Assembly: GCA_001769295.1 (NCBI GenBank)
Contig: MEOR01000108.1
Coordinates: 76,596-134,750 of the forward strand
Source of the DNA: Bacteroidetes bacterium GWF2_49_14
GTDB taxonomy: Bacteria; Bacteroidota; Bacteroidia; Bacteroidales; UBA12481
Length of the DNA stretch: 58,155 nt
Reading direction: 5' to 3'
Both the position numbers and the translations under genes were made by a program. Positions 1 to 10,063 of the stretch are shown here, piece after piece (positions within the stretch are counted from its first letter, which is position 1; the number at the start of each line of letters is the position of its first letter). Below the pieces are notes generated by a model. It searched no databases and had not been told where the DNA came from. It saw only the letters and a program-made list of their open reading frames with translations.

Positions 1-195
1 AATCCGGTCTTTTAGTTTCTCCGTAAAATCCTGGCTGAGCGTTGGATTAACAATTGGGGCACGATTAGGGAAATAGGCCACTGAAATGGTTTTCTCCCTG
101 GCATCGAAGCTGGCTCCTGTAAAGGAAAATTTTATCCTGCAGGCATTCAGCCCCAGAACCATCACTATAAACCCTGCTATACTTAAATACTTCAT
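1..195 (-). CDS. lptE: LptE-family LPS assembly lipoprotein (3' part beyond window edge)
   Basis: Minus-strand reading from ATG at 195: MKYLSIAGFIVMVLGLNACRIKFSFTGASFDAREKTISVAYFPNRAPIVNPTLSQDFTEKLKDRI; lipobox LNAC and the FTGAS...ISVAYFPNRAPIVNPTLSQ motif typical of Bacteroidetes LptE. Open to window edge. Confidence 0.75.
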   Translation of the reverse strand, partial: MKYLSIAGFIVMVLGLNACRIKFSFTGASFDAREKTISVAYFPNRAPIVNPTLSQDFTEKLKDRI

Positions 196-251
196 CTTAT
201 TACTTATTCCTTATATCCTTCCCTTTTGCCCTCTGCCTTGTGCCTTGTGCC

Positions 252-1490
252 TTATTCTTTTATCCCATACTCATTGATCTTGCGGTACAATGTCCGCTCA
301 CTGATACCCAATTCCTGGGCAGCGAGCTTCCGCTTCCCGCTATGCTTTTTGAGGGCCTTGTTGATCAGGTCGATTTCATTATCCTGAAGAAGCAGTGATT
401 CCTCTATGATCTCTTCGGTGTCCTCTATCTCCTCTTCATCAAGGTGTTTGCCGTGATGTGCCGGAGTTGAAGTTACCGGTGTATCGAACCGGGAGTGGTC
501 CTGCTGAAAAAACCGGTTTATCGGGTTGGTTGCTTCGGGTTCGGTCATGGGCACGAGATCGCTGCTGCCCCGCATTTCATTGACCAGTTTCTTAAGGTCA
601 TTTACATCTCTTTTCATGTCAAACAGAACCTGGTACAGAATCTCCCTTTCGGATGAAAAAGTACGGTCCTCACGATCTTTGGGCATTAACACCGGAAGTG
701 ACGTACGTGTATCATCCGGAAGATAAGCCTTAAGCCGCTCGGCAGAAACCATTCGGTCCTGTTCAATAATTGAAATTTGCTCAGTGATGTTTTTCAACTG
801 CCGGATGTTGCCCGGCCATTTATAATTCTCAAGGAGGATTTGTGCGGATTCATCCAGCCGGATGACGGGCATCATATATTTTTCGGCAAAATCCATTGCG
901 AATTTCCGGAACAGCAAGAAAATGTCCTCCCGCCTGTTTCTCAGGGGTGCAACGATGATCGGCACGGTATTCAGGCGGTAGAACAGATCTTCCCTGAAAC
1001 GTCCATCCTGAACAGCCTTCAGGATGTCAACATTTGTTGCAGCCACGAGCCTGATATCGGTTTTTTGCACTTTCGAGGATCCTACCCTGATAAACTCGCC
1101 TGACTCGAGGACCCTTAACAGGCGCACCTGGGTGCTAAGCGGCAATTCGCCTATTTCATCCAGGAAAATGGTTCCCCCGTTGGCCTCTTCAAAATATCCC
1201 TTTCGTGATTCATGGGCTCCGGTAAAGGCGCCCTTTTCATGCCCGAAAAGCTCTGAATCGATGGTTCCTTCGGGAATTGCACCGCAGTTGACTGCGATAA
1301 AAGGCCCATGTTTTCTCGAACTGTGCTGATGTATGATCTGTGGGAAACGTTCCTTTCCTGTACCGCTTTCACCATTGATCAGGACGGACAAATCGGTTGG
1401 CGCAACCTGAACTGCAATCTCGATGGCACGGTGGAGAGCCGGTGAATTTCCTATAATCTCGAATCGTTGTTTTATCTTATGAATATCCAT
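252..1490 (-). CDS. sigma-54 dependent transcriptional activator (AAA+ domain, Fis-type HTH), no receiver domain
   Basis: Walker A GESGTGKE, GAFTGA motif, FLDEIGELP, C-terminal LAAQELGISERTLYRKINEYGIKE HTH. Confidence 0.9.
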   Translation of the reverse strand: MDIHKIKQRFEIIGNSPALHRAIEIAVQVAPTDLSVLINGESGTGKERFPQIIHQHSSRKHGPFIAVNCGAIPEGTIDSELFGHEKGAFTGAHESRKGYFEEANGGTIFLDEIGELPLSTQVRLLRVLESGEFIRVGSSKVQKTDIRLVAATNVDILKAVQDGRFREDLFYRLNTVPIIVAPLRNRREDIFLLFRKFAMDFAEKYMMPVIRLDESAQILLENYKWPGNIRQLKNITEQISIIEQDRMVSAERLKAYLPDDTRTSLPVLMPKDREDRTFSSEREILYQVLFDMKRDVNDLKKLVNEMRGSSDLVPMTEPEATNPINRFFQQDHSRFDTPVTSTPAHHGKHLDEEEIEDTEEIIEESLLLQDNEIDLINKALKKHSGKRKLAAQELGISERTLYRKINEYGIKE

Positions 1491-1578
1491 AGTGTTGAGA
1501 GAACAGACATTTTTTCAGTAAAACGGTAAAGGTACAAAATTACTGGTTTTTTATAACTTGGTGGCGCAATTAAGCGCT

Positions 1579-2343
1579 ATGACAGGCCTAACAAACGACA
1601 TCCCACAACAGGTTCTGGGAATAATTCCTGCCAGGATGGCATCCGTTCGCTTTCCCGGCAAGCCCCTTGCACTTGCCCGCGGCCTGCCCATGGTCATCCG
1701 TGTTTATGAGCAAGCACGGAAAGCACTGAAAGAGGTTATCATCGCCACCAGCGATGACGAAATTATAGAAGCGGCAAAAACATTCGGTGCTTCCTGGGTG
1801 AAAACCGGTGCCAGCCATACCTCCGGAACCAGCCGCTGCCTGGAAGCCTTGGGCACATTTATGCAGAATTCCGGGCAACATTTTAAAGCGGTTGTCAACA
1901 TTCAGGGGGATGAACCATCCATCCGGCCGGATATGATTTCCATGCTGGCTTCAGAGATCCTTGAACCGGGGATATCGATCGCCACCCTCGCCGGAAGGGA
2001 AACCAATCCTGATGGGTTTAACGGTCCGAACCGCGTGAAAGTAGTTATTGGGACAAATGGCAATGCCTTGTACTTTTCCCGTTCACCCATTCCGTTTCGA
2101 CGGGATCCCGGAGCCGCAAGCCAGGCCTGGCTTTCACATATCGGAATTTATGCTTTTAAAACCGAGGTCCTTACTCAAATCTGCAGCCTTGAACCGTCAG
2201 CTCTCGAGATTTCGGAATCCCTGGAGCAATTGCGATGGCTGGAGAACGGATTCAAAATCCGGTGCATTGAACAAGAATATCAGGGATTTGGTGTGGATAC
2301 CCCGGCTGATCTGGAAGCCTATAACCGAAGGGATATTTTTTAA
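1579..2343 (+). CDS. kdsB: 3-deoxy-manno-octulosonate cytidylyltransferase
   Basis: GIIPARMASVRFPGKPLA and VNIQGDEPSIRPDMI motifs; ORF track starts at a TTG (1558), ATG at 1579 preferred. Confidence 0.93.
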   Translation: MTGLTNDIPQQVLGIIPARMASVRFPGKPLALARGLPMVIRVYEQARKALKEVIIATSDDEIIEAAKTFGASWVKTGASHTSGTSRCLEALGTFMQNSGQHFKAVVNIQGDEPSIRPDMISMLASEILEPGISIATLAGRETNPDGFNGPNRVKVVIGTNGNALYFSRSPIPFRRDPGAASQAWLSHIGIYAFKTEVLTQICSLEPSALEISESLEQLRWLENGFKIRCIEQEYQGFGVDTPADLEAYNRRDIF

Positions 2344-3368
2344 CGTATTTCCCGGCTGAAAAGTTCCGATTCCCTGCTCAGATCGAGCCAGGGATGCTCC
2401 TTTTGCAAAGCTGAAATCTTTTCCAGCTGGGCTGCCCTGAAATTCCGGAGCGACTCTGCGGAGCCACCCATGGGACGATGTCCGGCCGCCCGGGTTATCG
2501 GCTCAATTTTTCCCATCAGTTCAATCGATTCCTGGAGAATACAACCTTCGCAAAACCGCTTCCAGACATAGGCAATACCCGCGGGACCGGGATGAATCAG
2601 GTCGGTATCGTAAAAACGGTAATCGCGCAAGTCATCCATGAAAATCTCATAGGCCGGAAAATAGTACGAATCCGGATACATGTTCATTAATCCCGCAACA
2701 GCCCGGATCAGGCTGGCTTTGGAAAGCTGGTTGCCCGGGGTGCCCTCTTTCAGGTAGCGTACCGGACTAACGCTCCATACAAACCGTATACGCGGGTTAA
2801 TGCGCCGCAGCTCCGACAGGGCAGGAAGAAGTATATCCAGAATTTCATCGGGCTCGTAAAACCGGATAGCGAAATCGGAATCCGGAAATTTATGGCAGTT
2901 GGAAACCAGTTTGTCCGAAGCCCTGAGATGGTAAGCCCTGGCTGAGCCAAAGGTCAGAATCAGATGACCTGCATTCCTGATGAATGCCGCTGCTTCCTTT
3001 AAATGATGGTTCAGGTTATTGAGGCAAACCTGCCGGTCCGGATCAGAAAACGAACCATGGTGATCGAAAGAGTGCCAGAGACCGTCGCGGAAAACCAGTT
3101 CGCCGCGTGTGTATTCCTCGCCGTTCAGCAACCGCTGCAATTGGATTCCGATCGCTGCGGGATGATAGACAATCCCAAACGGATTCAGGTTTACCGTAAA
3201 CTTATTATCTGCAAGATTTTTTCCGATATGCTCCGTAAAGCAGGAACCGGTCAGCATGACTCCATCCCTGTGGTTCAGCGGGTATTCCGATTTTTTGATA
3301 TGGACGAGGGTCCGGAATCCATCGGGATCAATAAAACATGATTTTCCCTGCATATCTGGTTCTTTCAC
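2340..3368 (-). CDS. GSCFA-domain protein
   Basis: Contains MLTGSCFTEHIGKNL (GSCFA signature) and HPGPAGIAYVWKRF. Confidence 0.85.
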   Translation of the reverse strand: MKEPDMQGKSCFIDPDGFRTLVHIKKSEYPLNHRDGVMLTGSCFTEHIGKNLADNKFTVNLNPFGIVYHPAAIGIQLQRLLNGEEYTRGELVFRDGLWHSFDHHGSFSDPDRQVCLNNLNHHLKEAAAFIRNAGHLILTFGSARAYHLRASDKLVSNCHKFPDSDFAIRFYEPDEILDILLPALSELRRINPRIRFVWSVSPVRYLKEGTPGNQLSKASLIRAVAGLMNMYPDSYYFPAYEIFMDDLRDYRFYDTDLIHPGPAGIAYVWKRFCEGCILQESIELMGKIEPITRAAGHRPMGGSAESLRNFRAAQLEKISALQKEHPWLDLSRESELFSREIR

Positions 3369-5031
3369 CGTGTACGGTTAAAATTAACAATCCCCTTGCT
3401 GCAACCGGCATATCAATAACCGGGCAGCTTCCGGCCCGGATCTCAAAATGATTCTGATACAGAACTCTTCCAGCGATGTCGCTGATGCTTACCCTTAACT
3501 TCTGCGGATCCGGGCTTTTCAGAACCAGGCGCAGGATACCTTCCGGCAACACCTGCCAGCTTTCAAGACCTGCCCCGTCACTGGATGGCATCCGGTCTGC
3601 TGACAATCCCGGGCGGTATTCATAAGCCCCTATGTCATAACCTGTTCCGGCGGGACGTTCATGGTCGTCAAGATCGGAACGTATTCCAATCGTATAGAGG
3701 CTCTTGCCCAGGTCGATCATCGGGGAACCGGGACGGAGCCGGTAATTGTCAGCGCTGCTGCTGGAAAATCCAGCCGCAGTGAACAATCTCGAAAAGTAGT
3801 TACTCTCACTTTTGTAGGAATGGCCCCGGGAGACATCAAAAATATAGGCATCCGTGCCAATACGGTCGGTACCGTCATTTTCATAGGAATCATAAGCCCC
3901 CGGATCGATTATGATGTTATTATAGATCCTGCATTCAAAATCAACGGTATTGTCAATTCTGATGCCGTCTGATTTGGGCTGTATAATGGTATTCTGATAG
4001 ATTCCGTACCAAGTTTTATCCACCAGGGTTTTATCAGAAATGAAAATTCCATGCTCCCTCTTATCCGGATTATCCGGCAGGTATCTTTTCCCCGGCCTGA
4101 CGATCAGGTTGTTGAACACCTCGGTACCCCCGTTACCGAAAAGGAGTATTCCGCTGCCATAGGTATCAAAGATCTGGTTGTTGAAACACTTCGCAAGCGT
4201 ACCCCCGCCAATGATTATCCCGCACATCTGGCTCTCGGTCATCAGATAGCTGCAGTCGCGCAGGATATTATGGTGAATGTAACAATCTTTAACAGCGGAG
4301 GATACCTGCAGACCGTCCAGGCCAGTCCTTTCGATCCGGTTGTTATGAATATGCACTCCGTCAAGTACAGGCGGCAGAACCAGGTTGCCGCAGGGAGACA
4401 AAGTCTGGCCAAGAAAAAAAGAACTCCCCACATACAATCCTTCGCCGGGGACGTCGTGGATATAACAATCCCTGATGATGGTATTATTTTGGGTAAAGGC
4501 ATTGCGGTAGGTACCGGGGTCGTCACAGGTGGGCTCGGTTTTAGAAATAATGCCGGCGAATCCTGTATTGGTGATTTCGCAGCTTGTCACCGTGAAATCC
4601 GATGATTTGTATCCCACTGAGATGCCCGTTCCCGAAGCGTGGCCGACTCTTGATATTTTAATGCCGTAAGCGTACCCCTCTCCAGGCAGTCCTATCAGAA
4701 TAAAATGAGAGCAGGAGCGGATACTGATACCATAGGAAAAGTCCGTATCGATGATAACCTGACCGTTCCGGTTGGCAAAAACGACCGGTTTCCCGGATGT
4801 GCCATGAAAATCGCTGATCAGTAGGTTTGAACGCAGGCCGGGCTCGATCCAGATGGTATCACCCGGCGAATAGGACCGGAAAGCCTGGGATTCTCCTGTT
4901 ACCTGATCGGCTGTTCGCCGGATCAGAAATTCCTGTGAATATCCGAAAGTAACGAAGGAGAAGAGGAATACCAGAAAGAGTGTGAATTTGCGTTTCATTC
5001 CCGAATGATCCCTATTTAGCAAGAAATGCAA
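3328..5031 (-). CDS. secreted right-handed parallel beta-helix protein with probable T9SS C-terminal sorting domain
   Basis: Signal peptide; repeated helix rungs (HNNRIERTGLDGLQVSSAVKDCYIHHNILRDCS); C-terminus LRVSISDIAGRVLYQ...GLLILTVHGERTRYAGKIMFY resembles a type A sorting domain. Start codon uncertain. Confidence 0.75.
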   Translation of the reverse strand: MHFLLNRDHSGMKRKFTLFLVFLFSFVTFGYSQEFLIRRTADQVTGESQAFRSYSPGDTIWIEPGLRSNLLISDFHGTSGKPVVFANRNGQVIIDTDFSYGISIRSCSHFILIGLPGEGYAYGIKISRVGHASGTGISVGYKSSDFTVTSCEITNTGFAGIISKTEPTCDDPGTYRNAFTQNNTIIRDCYIHDVPGEGLYVGSSFFLGQTLSPCGNLVLPPVLDGVHIHNNRIERTGLDGLQVSSAVKDCYIHHNILRDCSYLMTESQMCGIIIGGGTLAKCFNNQIFDTYGSGILLFGNGGTEVFNNLIVRPGKRYLPDNPDKREHGIFISDKTLVDKTWYGIYQNTIIQPKSDGIRIDNTVDFECRIYNNIIIDPGAYDSYENDGTDRIGTDAYIFDVSRGHSYKSESNYFSRLFTAAGFSSSSADNYRLRPGSPMIDLGKSLYTIGIRSDLDDHERPAGTGYDIGAYEYRPGLSADRMPSSDGAGLESWQVLPEGILRLVLKSPDPQKLRVSISDIAGRVLYQNHFEIRAGSCPVIDMPVAARGLLILTVHGERTRYAGKIMFY

Positions 5032-5932
5032 AGTTCCGGAGAATTCCTGATAATCCGATTCTCTTTACGGGTGTCCGGTCAAATAGTTCGCTGAATGATT
5101 CCGGCGACAACTCAGGAATCGCGTCAATGGTAAGATCCAGAACTTTCTGTTCCGGCTTGAAAGCCCGGATCCCTGTTGCAATCGGCTCCCTGTTCCAGGG
5201 ACATACACTCTGGCAGATATCACATCCATGTACCGTTTGGTTCCATTTTCCCTTAAAGGAATCAGGGATTTCCGTTTTCTGTTCAACGGTCAGGTAGGAA
5301 ATGCAGGCTCTGGGGTCGATCCTGCCGGGTTCCGTAATTGCTCCCGTAGGACACGCGTCCATGCACCGGCTGCAGGTGCCGCATTGGTCGGGCACCATTT
5401 CTGTCTGTTCGATGATTTCCAGACTTGTGACAACTTCACAAAGGAAGAACCATGAGCCCTTTCCGGGGATCAGAAGCAACCCGTTTTTACCGATCCAGCC
5501 CAAGCCTGAGCGTCGGGCCCACTCCTTTTCGAAGATTGGTGCGGTATCGCAGAAAACTCTTCCGTTTGCCGGGGCTACCTCCCTGTTAATCCAGGCAAGA
5601 AGCTCTTTTCCAAGCTTTTTAAGCACCTTGTGGTAGTCTTTACCGCGCGCATAGCGGCTGACTGGCACCGTTGAGCCTTCATCAGGAAAATAATAGCCGG
5701 CCGCCAGTGAGATTATGGTTTTAGCCACCGGAACCAAAAGCCCGGGGTTCGTCCTGAGATCACGGTTTTGGCTCAGGTAATCCATTTCTCCGGCATAGCC
5801 CTTGCTAAGCCAGTCATCGAAAACAGGGCGGAATTCTTCCATTTGGCAGACCGGCGAAAACCCGCAGGCAGAGAAACCCAGCTCCAGCGCTTTTGCGCGT
5901 ATACGGTTCACAATGTCAGATTCCGGTGCCAT
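5012..5932 (-). CDS. queG: epoxyqueuosine reductase
   Basis: Two 4Fe-4S motifs (CGTCSRCMDACPTGAI, CDICQSVCPWNRE) and DTAPIFEKEWARRSGLGWIGKN; ATG at 5932. Confidence 0.93.
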   Translation of the reverse strand: MAPESDIVNRIRAKALELGFSACGFSPVCQMEEFRPVFDDWLSKGYAGEMDYLSQNRDLRTNPGLLVPVAKTIISLAAGYYFPDEGSTVPVSRYARGKDYHKVLKKLGKELLAWINREVAPANGRVFCDTAPIFEKEWARRSGLGWIGKNGLLLIPGKGSWFFLCEVVTSLEIIEQTEMVPDQCGTCSRCMDACPTGAITEPGRIDPRACISYLTVEQKTEIPDSFKGKWNQTVHGCDICQSVCPWNREPIATGIRAFKPEQKVLDLTIDAIPELSPESFSELFDRTPVKRIGLSGILRNFAFLAK

Positions 5933-5936
5933 GGGA

Positions 5937-6239
5937 TCAGAGAAAACCCAGCTCAAGTTTTGCCTCTTCAGACATCATATCCTTGTTCCAGGCGGGATTG
6001 AAAGTCAGTTTGACGTCCACTTTGGTCACCCCTTCAACTTTGGCCACCTCTTCATGAATCTCCTGCATCAGCTGGTCCACCACCGGGCAGCCGGGGGATG
6101 TAAGGGTCATAGTCAGCAAAACCCGGCCATCCTCCTCAACGTTGACCTCGTAAATCAGTCCAAGGTCATAAATGTTAACCGGTATTTCCGGATCGTAAAT
6201 ATTCCGGAGAACCCTGACAATTTTTATTTCGGTATCCAT
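5937..6239 (-). CDS. SUF-associated DUF59/MIP18-type Fe-S assembly protein
   Basis: IVRVLRNIYDPEIPVNIYDLGLIYEV...MTLTSPGCPVVDQL; lies inside the suf cluster. Confidence 0.9.
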   Translation of the reverse strand: MDTEIKIVRVLRNIYDPEIPVNIYDLGLIYEVNVEEDGRVLLTMTLTSPGCPVVDQLMQEIHEEVAKVEGVTKVDVKLTFNPAWNKDMMSEEAKLELGFL

Positions 6240-6241
6240 TT

Positions 6242-6667
6242 TCAGTTTTTCATTTTGGCCTTGTAGGCCATTGCGTAATAGCGGATCTGACGGATCATTG
6301 CCACCAGTCCGTTTGAACGGGTTGGTGAGAGATGCTCCTTAAGACCGATTTTGTCGATGAAATCCAGGTTAGCCGCGAGAATCTCTGCCGGCGTATGATT
6401 GGTAAAGACCCGGATGATCAGAGCGGCCAGACCCTTTGTAATAATTGCATCGGAATCGGCTGTAAAGACTATCCGGTCTCCCTCAAGATCAGCATTCAGC
6501 CATACCCGGGACTGACAACCCCTGATCAGATATTCGTCCTTGCGGAAAGCCGGATCGATTGCAGGCAGGTCCTTGCCAAGGTCAATCAGGTAATTGTACC
6601 GTTCCATCCATTCTCCGAGTCCGGCAAACTCTTCGATGATCTCCTGCTGGATTGCTTCAATGGTCAT
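6242..6667 (-). CDS. sufE: SufE-family cysteine desulfuration protein
   Basis: LIRGCQSRVWLNADLEGDRIVFTADSDAIITKGLAALIIRVF. Confidence 0.92.
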   Translation of the reverse strand: MTIEAIQQEIIEEFAGLGEWMERYNYLIDLGKDLPAIDPAFRKDEYLIRGCQSRVWLNADLEGDRIVFTADSDAIITKGLAALIIRVFTNHTPAEILAANLDFIDKIGLKEHLSPTRSNGLVAMIRQIRYYAMAYKAKMKN

Positions 6668-6676
6668 ACTATAATA

Positions 6677-7900
6677 TCAGGCTAACATATCAGTAACAGT
6701 CTGCAATCCTTCCATCAGCCGGTCGATTTCCTGGTGCGTATTGTAAAAACAAAGTGATGCCCGCACGGTTCCTTCTATCCGGAAACGATTCATCAGCGGC
6801 ATGGTGCAATGCGTGCCGGTTCTGACGGCAATTCCGAATTTGTCGAGGATCATGCCTGTATCGAAGGGATGGACATTATTCAGAACAAATGAAAAGATGG
6901 CAGTTTTATCGGGAGCGGTACCATACTGGGACAAGCCGGGAAAGGCCGACAGAAGTCCTGCGGCATAGTCCCTCAACCCGGTTTCATACTCATGAATAGC
7001 TTGCATACCGATTTCGGAAATATAGGCTACAGCTTCGGCCATCCCGATCGCACCGATATAATTGGAAGTGCCAGCCTCGAATTTAAACGGCAGCTCATTA
7101 AAGGTTGTTTTCTCGAATGTGACCCGGTCGATCATATCTCCCCCGCCCTGATAGGGGGGAAGGCGTTCGAGCCACTGCTCCTTGCCATAAAGGATCCCGA
7201 TACCGGTAGGTCCGTATACTTTGTGTCCGGAAAAAACATAAAAATCGCAATCCAGATCTACCATATTTACGGCAGTATGCTGGATAGCCTGCGCCCCGTC
7301 AACGAGCACAGGTATATCGCGCTCATGTGCAAGCCGGATCATTTCCTTTACAGGATTGATGGTTCCCAGGGTATTGGACACATGCGTAACTGCCACAATC
7401 CGGGTTTTATCCCCGAGAAGGTTGCGGTAGGCATCCATTTCTATGGTACCGGCATCGGTGATCGGTATCACTTTCAAGCGGGCGCCGCGTCGCTCGCAGG
7501 CCAATTGCCAGGGAACAATATTGCTGTGGTGTTCCATGGTTGAAATCAGCACCTCGTCGCCGGGTTCGAGGAACGTCTCGCCAAAGGAGAATGCCACCGC
7601 ATTAATGGATGCAGTTGCTCCTGCCGTAAAAATTATCTCGGATATTTTTCCCGCCCCTATAAAAGCCCTGATGGTTTTTCGGGCATCTTCATACAATTGG
7701 GTCATGTGGTCGCTCATCCAATTGACCGACCGATGGATTGAGGCATTCTGCTCCCTGTGGATGCGGTTGATGGTTTCAATAACCCTCACTGGCTTCTGGG
7801 TGGTTGCTCCATTATCGAAATAGACCAGCGGTTTTCCGTAAACATGCTGTTTCAGGATCGGGAAATCCTCTCTGATTCGCTCAACCGGAAATATTTCCAT
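6677..7900 (-). CDS. sufS: cysteine desulfurase SufS
   Basis: YFDNGATTQKP, STMEHHSNIVPW, FSGHKVYGPTGIGILYGK, VRTGTHC; ATG at 7900 directly follows the sufD stop. Confidence 0.95.
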   Translation of the reverse strand: MEIFPVERIREDFPILKQHVYGKPLVYFDNGATTQKPVRVIETINRIHREQNASIHRSVNWMSDHMTQLYEDARKTIRAFIGAGKISEIIFTAGATASINAVAFSFGETFLEPGDEVLISTMEHHSNIVPWQLACERRGARLKVIPITDAGTIEMDAYRNLLGDKTRIVAVTHVSNTLGTINPVKEMIRLAHERDIPVLVDGAQAIQHTAVNMVDLDCDFYVFSGHKVYGPTGIGILYGKEQWLERLPPYQGGGDMIDRVTFEKTTFNELPFKFEAGTSNYIGAIGMAEAVAYISEIGMQAIHEYETGLRDYAAGLLSAFPGLSQYGTAPDKTAIFSFVLNNVHPFDTGMILDKFGIAVRTGTHCTMPLMNRFRIEGTVRASLCFYNTHQEIDRLMEGLQTVTDMLA

Positions 7901-7902
7901 AG

Positions 7903-9279
7903 CTAACAAGTTTCCTGGCATTGAAGGGGACAACTGTTGCAGCGCGACAGTTCCCCTTTTAATCTTTTATCAACCAGGTCATTCAGCCTGTCCCTTAAAG
8001 GTTCGACCGGTACCTGTTTCAATATCTCATGACCGAAAGCCCCCATGAGCAGGAGTCTTGCCTCTCGTTTGGCAATTCCTCTGGTCTGGAGATAGAACAT
8101 GGCATTCTCATCCAGTTGACCCACAGTGGCGCCATGGCTGCATTTCACATCATCCGCGTAGATCTCCAGCTGAGGCTTGGTATTCATCCGGGCCTCGCTG
8201 GTAAGAAGGATATTATTGTTGGCCTGATAGGCGAGGGTTTTTTGTGCATCCGGCCGAACAAGAATCCGTCCGGTGAAGGCTCCGGTTGCCTTCTCGTCGA
8301 GGATTCCCTTGAAATTTTGCCTGCTGGTGCAACCGGGTGCAGCATGGTCAACATAGGTATAGCTGTCGACATGCTGGTTCCGGTCAGCCAGGAACAGTCC
8401 CAGCGTATGGTTCTCAGCACCAGGGCCATTCAGGCGGGTATAAACATTGTTCCGGATCATCCCTCCATGCAGGGTTATGGTATTGAAAATCGCATGGCTA
8501 TCTTTCTCCTGATGCACAAATGAGGAAGAGAGCTGGTTTGAACTGTTGTGTTCGTTTTGCAGCTTTGTGTAATCGAGCCGGGCATTCTGACCCACAAAAA
8601 TTTCGGTGACTGAGTTAGTCAGAAAGTGGTGGGCGGATAGGGAGTGGTCACATACCACCACACGGGCCATGGCATTATCCTCAATGACCACAAGGTTACG
8701 GTGCTGAACGAAAAGATCCTCGGGTGACAGAAGGATGTTAACGACCTGGATGGTCCGGTCTTGTCCCACGCCTTTTGGGATGTAAATAAAGGTGCCATCC
8801 TGTGCAAATCCCGTATTCAGGGCTACCAGGGCATCCTTCCGGAAATCGGCATACCGTGAATAATGCGCTTCGAGGATATGCGGATACTGGCGGGCTGCTT
8901 CAGCCATGCTGCCGATAATGATTCCGTTTGGAAGAACCTCCAGCCGGGGGCGGTTTTCATAAAACCAGCCGTTGACAAGCAGGACCAGCTCGGTATCCAA
9001 TTCCGGTATGTCGCAGCGAAACAGGTCTTCAACAGAAAAAAGGATTTTCCGGGGCTCAATGTAGCGGTTAAACGGGGTGAGAAAGACCTCGCGAACATCC
9101 GTATACTTATAATTCTCATTGCTCTTATCGGGAATTCCCATCTTGCGGAAGCACTCCATTGCTTCCGGCCGGAATGAGTTAAAGACGGAATTCGATGCAG
9201 CCATCAGCTGGTCGCGGTTGGTGAAATACCAATCGGTGAGCTGGCTGTCGAGTATCTTCTTATCTAACAATACGTTCAT
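7903..9279 (-). CDS. sufD: Fe-S cluster assembly protein SufD
   Basis: SufBD fold motifs (KCSHGATVGQLDENAMFYLQTRGI); position between sufC and sufS. Confidence 0.94.
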   Translation of the reverse strand: MNVLLDKKILDSQLTDWYFTNRDQLMAASNSVFNSFRPEAMECFRKMGIPDKSNENYKYTDVREVFLTPFNRYIEPRKILFSVEDLFRCDIPELDTELVLLVNGWFYENRPRLEVLPNGIIIGSMAEAARQYPHILEAHYSRYADFRKDALVALNTGFAQDGTFIYIPKGVGQDRTIQVVNILLSPEDLFVQHRNLVVIEDNAMARVVVCDHSLSAHHFLTNSVTEIFVGQNARLDYTKLQNEHNSSNQLSSSFVHQEKDSHAIFNTITLHGGMIRNNVYTRLNGPGAENHTLGLFLADRNQHVDSYTYVDHAAPGCTSRQNFKGILDEKATGAFTGRILVRPDAQKTLAYQANNNILLTSEARMNTKPQLEIYADDVKCSHGATVGQLDENAMFYLQTRGIAKREARLLLMGAFGHEILKQVPVEPLRDRLNDLVDKRLKGELSRCNSCPLQCQETC

Positions 9280-9286
9280 GATTCAA

Positions 9287-10063
9287 TTAATTAGCCTCCC
9301 GAATCCAGTCATACCCCTTTTCCTCCAGTTCAAAAGCGAGCCTCTTATCTCCTGAACGCACGATCCGGCCATCAAAGAGGACATGGACAAAATCCGGGAC
9401 AATATAATCAAGCAAACGTTGATAATGTGTAATAACGATGACGGCATTTTCCTTGTTTTTCAATCGGTTAACGCCATTGGCCACCGTTTTGAGCGCATCA
9501 ATATCGAGGCCTGAATCCGTTTCATCAAGAATAGCCAGTTTCGGTTCCAGCATGGCCATCTGAAAGATCTCATTTCGTTTCTTCTCGCCACCGGAAAATC
9601 CCTCATTAACTGAACGGTTAGCCAGGGAGGTATCCAGGTCAACAAGCGCTTTCCGGTCGCGCATCAGTTTCAGAAAATCGGCGGCACCCATCTCGGGTTG
9701 GCCCAGGTATTTTCTTTTTTCATTAACGGCCGTCCGCATGAAGTTCACCATGGAGACACCGGGGATCTCAACCGGATACTGGAAGCCGAGAAAGATTCCC
9801 TCACGGGCCCGGATCTCGGGGGCCATCGAAAGGAGGTCTTGCCCGCAGTAGGTCACTTCGCCGCCCGTGACTTCAAAAACTTCGCGTCCGGCGAGAACGG
9901 CAGCGAGGGTGCTCTTGCCGGATCCGTTCGGTCCCATGATTGCATGAACTTCACCGGCGTTGACGGTAAGATTGATTCCCTTCAGGATCTCTTTTCCGTC
10001 TATTGATGCTTTAAGGTTACGTATTTCAAGCATGGGTTGGGGGATTGATGATTTAGCCGACAC
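9287..10063 (-). CDS. sufC: Fe-S cluster assembly ATPase SufC
   Basis: ABC ATPase: [48 protein letters not shown]. Confidence 0.97.
   Translation of the reverse strand: MSAKSSIPQPMLEIRNLKASIDGKEILKGINLTVNAGEVHAIMGPNGSGKSTLAAVLAGREVFEVTGGEVTYCGQDLLSMAPEIRAREGIFLGFQYPVEIPGVSMVNFMRTAVNEKRKYLGQPEMGAADFLKLMRDRKALVDLDTSLANRSVNEGFSGGEKKRNEIFQMAMLEPKLAILDETDSGLDIDALKTVANGVNRLKNKENAVIVITHYQRLLDYIVPDFVHVLFDGRIVRSGDKRLAFELEEKGYDWIREAN

Noticed and set aside
252-1490. Possible phage-shock or two-component response regulator
   Set aside because: No receiver domain and no psp or kinase neighbour; kept as a generic sigma-54 activator next to lptE.
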